From NCBI GenBank assembly GCA_964035545.1, contig OZ037768.1, forward strand, positions 3,337,501-3,401,500: 64,000 nt of DNA, given 5' to 3'. Shown here piece by piece: positions 58,916 through 64,000 of the stretch. Each line of letters starts with the position of its first letter. The stretch's first letter is position 1. The position numbers and the translations under genes were made by a program. The notes under the pieces were generated by a model. That model searched no databases. It was not told where the DNA came from and saw only the letters and a program-made list of their open reading frames with translations. The DNA comes from Bugula neritina (Eukaryota; Bryozoa; Gymnolaemata; Cheilostomatida; Bugulidae).

Positions 58916-59522
58916 GTAAGTAGTTATTTTTAACTAGTATTTCACACAAAACACGGCTTTAGTTTGCAAAGTAACTTGCAATATAATCATAAAATAGCAA
59001 TCAAGATTTCAAATTTAGATGTATCTATAAGTGTTTGGTTGCAAATAAACTATAGATAATATTTTTCCAGCATAGATAACTTCTCATAATAGGTAATAAC
59101 ATAATTTATTATTTCATTTACATTCAACTATACTGCCAATATTTGAAGTCAACTTTTTGAATTCTAGCTAGTAGTAAAATAATGGCACATCTATAGACTG
59201 CAAGACTCTAGGTGGATAAAAGCTGATTATCAAGACCAAAAAATTTATAACCATTTGGTCTTGACCTTTTGTTGACCTTTATAGTTATGCTATGAGATAT
59301 TATATAGCTCACTGTGTTAAGAGACTGATACTATTAAAATATGTTTAATTTAAAATTTAAATCATTGGGCTATGATATTATATAATACATTCTTGTACGT
59401 TGTACTTATTATAGAAACATAATAAAATAGTTACAGCTGTATGTTATAAAATCACTATGTATAGCCATGTGCTCTACAACACAATGTTTACAGTGTTTCT
59501 TGTATCTTTATTCTATGTGTAC

Positions 59523-59800
<278 letters not shown>

Positions 59801-60138
59801 TTATAATTATTTTACTGACTTCCTATGCAACTATTAGATGTTGATCAACACTATAAGGAGTATAAGTTTGTTACTATAATTATATGGGTAGTTACAGCTC
59901 TAATTAATTGTTATGCAACAAATATTATATTAACCTTTGGGTATAATCTGACAAATTATGGCCCATATTCTAGTAGTGCTAGTAGTCTGACAATTAGCCT
60001 ATCAAGCTGTAGACTATACAGTGTTTCATCTTCAGTATACCAAGTAATCACTCATAATTTGATGAATATACAACCAGAATTGTATTGCTCTGTATTATAG
60101 TGTATATTATGTGTATTGTAGCAAATTATTTGTTTCTT

Positions 60139-60175
60139 CCGCACACACACACATGCACACATGCACACACGTACA
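60139..60175. repeat. CA-rich microsatellite
   Basis: Interrupted (CA)n with ACATGCAC words, short. Confidence 0.8.
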
Positions 60176-63100
60176 CCATACACCATATACTATTTAATTA
60201 TTATACTGGACTTGAGAACTTTATAATCATTATATAGAATATACGGAATATAATTAGCAAATTTCAAATTTAAATTATAACAATGCATTATTTTTTACTT
60301 ATTGTTATATTATATAGCTAACCTTATGTAATAAAAAACAACTATTTTGTGTAAGAATTATTTCCTACTGTAGCAACTATACATAACATGGTAGTTATTA
60401 TCGACATGGAATAGAAAGATGCAGCGTACAGCTGCCATTCTGAAGGTGTTTACTATCTTACACTCTATTTATTATTCAAGTTGCAGTTGTGAGGTCACAG
60501 CATGTATGCTACAATGTCCAGAGATCTTCCTGTATGCTATTGGCCAATATACTGACTTATCAGATTGAGTTATTACTGAATTCCCATGACTTTCATCCCC
60601 AATTGACTAAATTCTTGGAGTTAGTTGACACAATAATATACTATTGTATATTTTGTCCCATTGAATAAAAAATAGCTACTACTATATGTTTTATATATGG
60701 TTTACTTAGAGTTAACCTACAAAACATGCACACATTGCCAGATCTCTTGTCTCTACATTAAGATAAACAACAAGTATTTAAAAAAATGAGTTTTAATTTA
60801 ATAGCAAACCACATTCTGGCTGTTTGGTACACTGTAGTTTCCTTAGTCTGCCAGATAGACTCTGGTCAGCCAATCAAGTGCCCGGCATTCTGGGTAATGT
60901 GTACTGTTTAAGATTTTCGTCCTGTATAAAGCATGACACAACCTACTGCTATTTTATCACAGTAGTATCATGAGTTACACTAAAACTATGAAGCTACCTT
61001 CTCTAGTTAATGACGAAACCTGCTTATTTTATTACTCAGTTAATCACAAGTGAAAAACTATTTTCTTGACCATGTAAAATTGTGTTGAATAACTTGTCTC
61101 ATGAAAGTTTTCTGTCTAAACTTCTCAAACTATTATCATGTTTTAAACGAGGAGCTCAACTTCAAAAACAAGTAGTTTTAAAAATTGTATCCATTTTGTG
61201 ATGGAAAAAATGCGAGCAATAAATAAAATAAAGTGCAGTTAGTGTGATAGGTGTAAATAATGTAAAAAAATCGGTGTTATTGAAGCTGCTATATGACAAA
61301 AAGTCTTAGAGCGCCTTTAGATTTCAATACAATTTGCTACTGTTGACATTTGGTATATGAATGTAATTGCTTACTGCTACACCATGCACTGAAGGTTTAA
61401 TGGTTTTCCTAATACATAGCAATACACTTTTCAACAATTATAGCTTCTTAATTGCTAATTAATATTATGATTGACAGAGCAAACATATTTTATTCACTGT
61501 GTACATTGTTGCAGTGACAGTGACTAACAAGTTATTATAATACCATGGATAAATAATTTCTTTTGAAATTTACATAATTAAATGAAAAAAATCACATTTA
61601 CTAGTACATAGATTAGTAATTATTAGTTGACTCCAAGTATGCCTGTGTAACTGCAACTCCAAGCCTCGGGTTACGTGATTATTTAACTACACACTGGGAT
61701 GAGTTAGTACGCCCCCTTGAGTCAAACTGCAGAAGCAATAAATGTAGCTCCATAGCTTTGCATGACTGCAACAGAATGCAAAGAGCATTGTAATTTACAA
61801 TATCAAGCTTATGATGGGCAAATGTATGAACTAAAGAAAATATAGCTGTTTATTTGGAGTTTTCTGCCCTTCATTGCTGTATATCCTCTTTACTTTGTAA
61901 AGTGTGTCTAGTATCACTGAAATGTATTTCGCTTTTGTGGTTGCTATGAATCATAACTTAGTTCCTATAATTATCTGAAAAATATGAAAAATAAGATTCA
62001 TTACTTTTAACAATACTACTATTATGACTCATTCAAACTCAAATTGATACACTTTGTAGCAAATACTATAGTCAGCAATTAAATACTTGAGCAAAATGAT
62101 GCAATTGTCATGTATAAGCATCACACATTTATTTTAGCAAAGTGAAAGTATTTGTTTTAAATAAAATGTTTACAAAATAAAAGTTTATTTATATACATAC
62201 TCATCATTCTCATTTACAACTAAGCATCTATAATTAATATGAGTGTTGAAGTCTGAGCTATTCTTCATTTACTAATTGCGTAGAGTAAAACAAAACACGC
62301 ACAGGTAATTATAACTATATGCAGTGAGTTAGTAAGTTAATTACTATTCTTTATTTAAGAATGGTATAGTTTATGTTATTAGCCAATGATTTGAAGATGT
62401 CAGATGTTTTGAGTGTTGGTATAATGTACAGGCAAGGTGCACAGTAAATATGAATTATAAACTATCTATATATATAATGCACGTTATACATTCTAATGCA
62501 ACATGGTAATTACAATATATTAGAATATAGACGTATGTAAAAAATCTGAGCCTTAAGGTATAATAGGCATGTCTGCCAGCCGTTTGCACTGTTCAACACT
62601 ATAAGCTCTAGAGCCTTGAGTTGGCGCAGGTTTTTTCAAGCACCTTGCAAGTACCTGAACACTAAACTCAATGCAACACATACTAACAAGCTGTTGAGAG
62701 GTGCTTTACTAGTTGAATCGTTTTAGGCTAAACAGTTTTTAAGTTTACTAGTGGCAAAATACGACGAGGTTAGCTGAGTATCTACAAAGACACGTCATTT
62801 CTTTAAAATATGTGACTGATATTTAGAGGTATATTTAGCATCGTGGGTTGTAATATTAGCCCTGTTCACACTGCACAATGCCGTTCTATAGGTAAGCTTT
62901 CTGTTTTATTATCTCTGCATTTTTATTGTGTCAACCATTTTATTAAATAATTATTTTCAGCAACACGTGTTGACCTTAGGGGCTACACCGTAGGTAGTTG
63001 TTCCCTTATACCATGATAAGGTAGTCTTTACGTTCTAGTTTTGTTTGTATTTTTCCATAAATTTATTACAATATAACGGTATTAATTTAATTCAAAATAG

Positions 63101-63247
63101 TTGCAGCTGTAGTGTTTAATTGGTGTGATATTTATTTGAATTATAATGATGAAATAGTATATAACATACAAGGCTTACAGTAGCAACTATCATGATCATC
63201 AATGTATGCAGCTTAATATGATATTAGTAAAGCAGACTAACATATTA

Positions 63248-63397
63248 AGGACCGTTTTATATTATATTATATCATCTTGTATTATACTATATTATGTTAT
63301 ATTATATTACATCATATTATAAACTATTATATTATATTGTATTCTACTATATTGTATTATATTATGTTATGTTATGCTATGTTATATTATATTATAA
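63248..63397. repeat. Degenerate TTATA pentanucleotide array
   Basis: About 30 imperfect pentamers of the type TTATA, TTATG, TATTG and TATCA. Low-complexity satellite-like DNA. Confidence 0.85.
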
Positions 63398-64000
63398 CGG
63401 CAGACATTTTTAACAGATGATGTTGCCTGAAATGTTTGGAGTTGTTGTGCCACACAGAAGCACAATTTAACCTGCCCACACTGTGTTCTGTATTCAATGA
63501 CCCCCCCCCCTCCCATCAAGTTATTACACTAATATTATACATGTGGTCAGCTGGGGACAATCTCTGTTCTGTAATTGGTCAGTATCAATCTACCCAGGGG
63601 GCAATTAGGTCATGGAGTGAAAGGGACTCTGATTGTATTTATCCTGTATCACAGTTTCACTGATCCTATGAACCTTAAAACAGTTTTCTCAATTTTTTGC
63701 TAACAAAAATTTATAGAAATTATGTGGATCAGCTGAGACAAAATTAAACTTACGGCTATATAACTGTTTCACATAGATTGAAAAATATCCTATGTTTGTG
63801 GACAACCTACATTACGCAAAAAATTGCATCATTTTATCAAAGCATTAATCATGTTATAGAGTTTTAAACCCAAAACCTTTCCTCAACCTGTTTTTACTGG
63901 CTTACAATTTTTGAATCTTAACTTTTACTTGTTTAAAAAAGTCATGTTTTTGTACTTGCTTATATAACTTATAATACTATATATTTGTGGTTTTATTTAA

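Noticed and set aside
62878-62891. ATG CCG TTC TAT AG before GTAAGC, a possible 14-nt first exon
   Set aside because: Too short to separate from chance, no partner exon.
63436-63663. 75-codon frame near the right end
   Set aside because: Contains a poly-C tract, no domain, no splice context.

Overview
The window is nuclear DNA from an AT-rich invertebrate animal, most likely a bilaterian. The evidence is spliced genes with GT-AG introns, AATAAA poly(A) signals, and an NK1/slouch-class homeobox gene whose homeodomain and following residues (GMDVNSPTI) are of the bilaterian type. The clade cannot be fixed from this stretch alone. Exon structures were read by hand from reading-frame continuity, splice consensus and comparison with family sequences as remembered. 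No alignment was run.

Layout, left to right: (1) 2-3555 +, 3' part of a C2H2 zinc-finger gene with two SUMO-interaction-like motifs. (2) 5422-13063 +, DGAT1, 15 exons, 476 aa. (3) 16334-25485 +, SF3B3, 22 exons, 1211 aa. (4) 26542-34959 +, SNRK kinase, 8 exons, about 833 aa. (5) 42788-43874 +, NK1-class homeobox gene, 2 exons, 253 aa, with about 7.8 kb of gene-free DNA upstream. (6) 45043-51669 -, ACTR3 (Arp3), 10 exons, 418 aa. (7) 52313-56574 +, an unrecognised coiled-coil protein, about 286 aa, head to head with ACTR3. (8) 58893 +, a possible isolated first coding exon. The rest, to 64000, shows no recognisable gene.

The genes do not form a pathway. They serve triglyceride synthesis, the U2 snRNP, AMPK-related signalling, developmental transcription and actin nucleation, as expected for ordinary animal gene order.

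The most unusual feature is a set of intronic tandem arrays that start at or within a few tens of bases of splice junctions. In SF3B3 intron 4 a 25-bp unit carries 23 extra copies of the exon-4 5' splice site. In ACTR3 intron 1 a 31-bp unit carries 15 extra copies of the exon-2 3' splice site. Further arrays abut junctions in SF3B3 intron 7, SNRK introns 1 and 5, and ACTR3 introns 4, 5 and 7. A 335-bp palindromic MITE-like element lies just upstream of the last exon of the coiled-coil gene.
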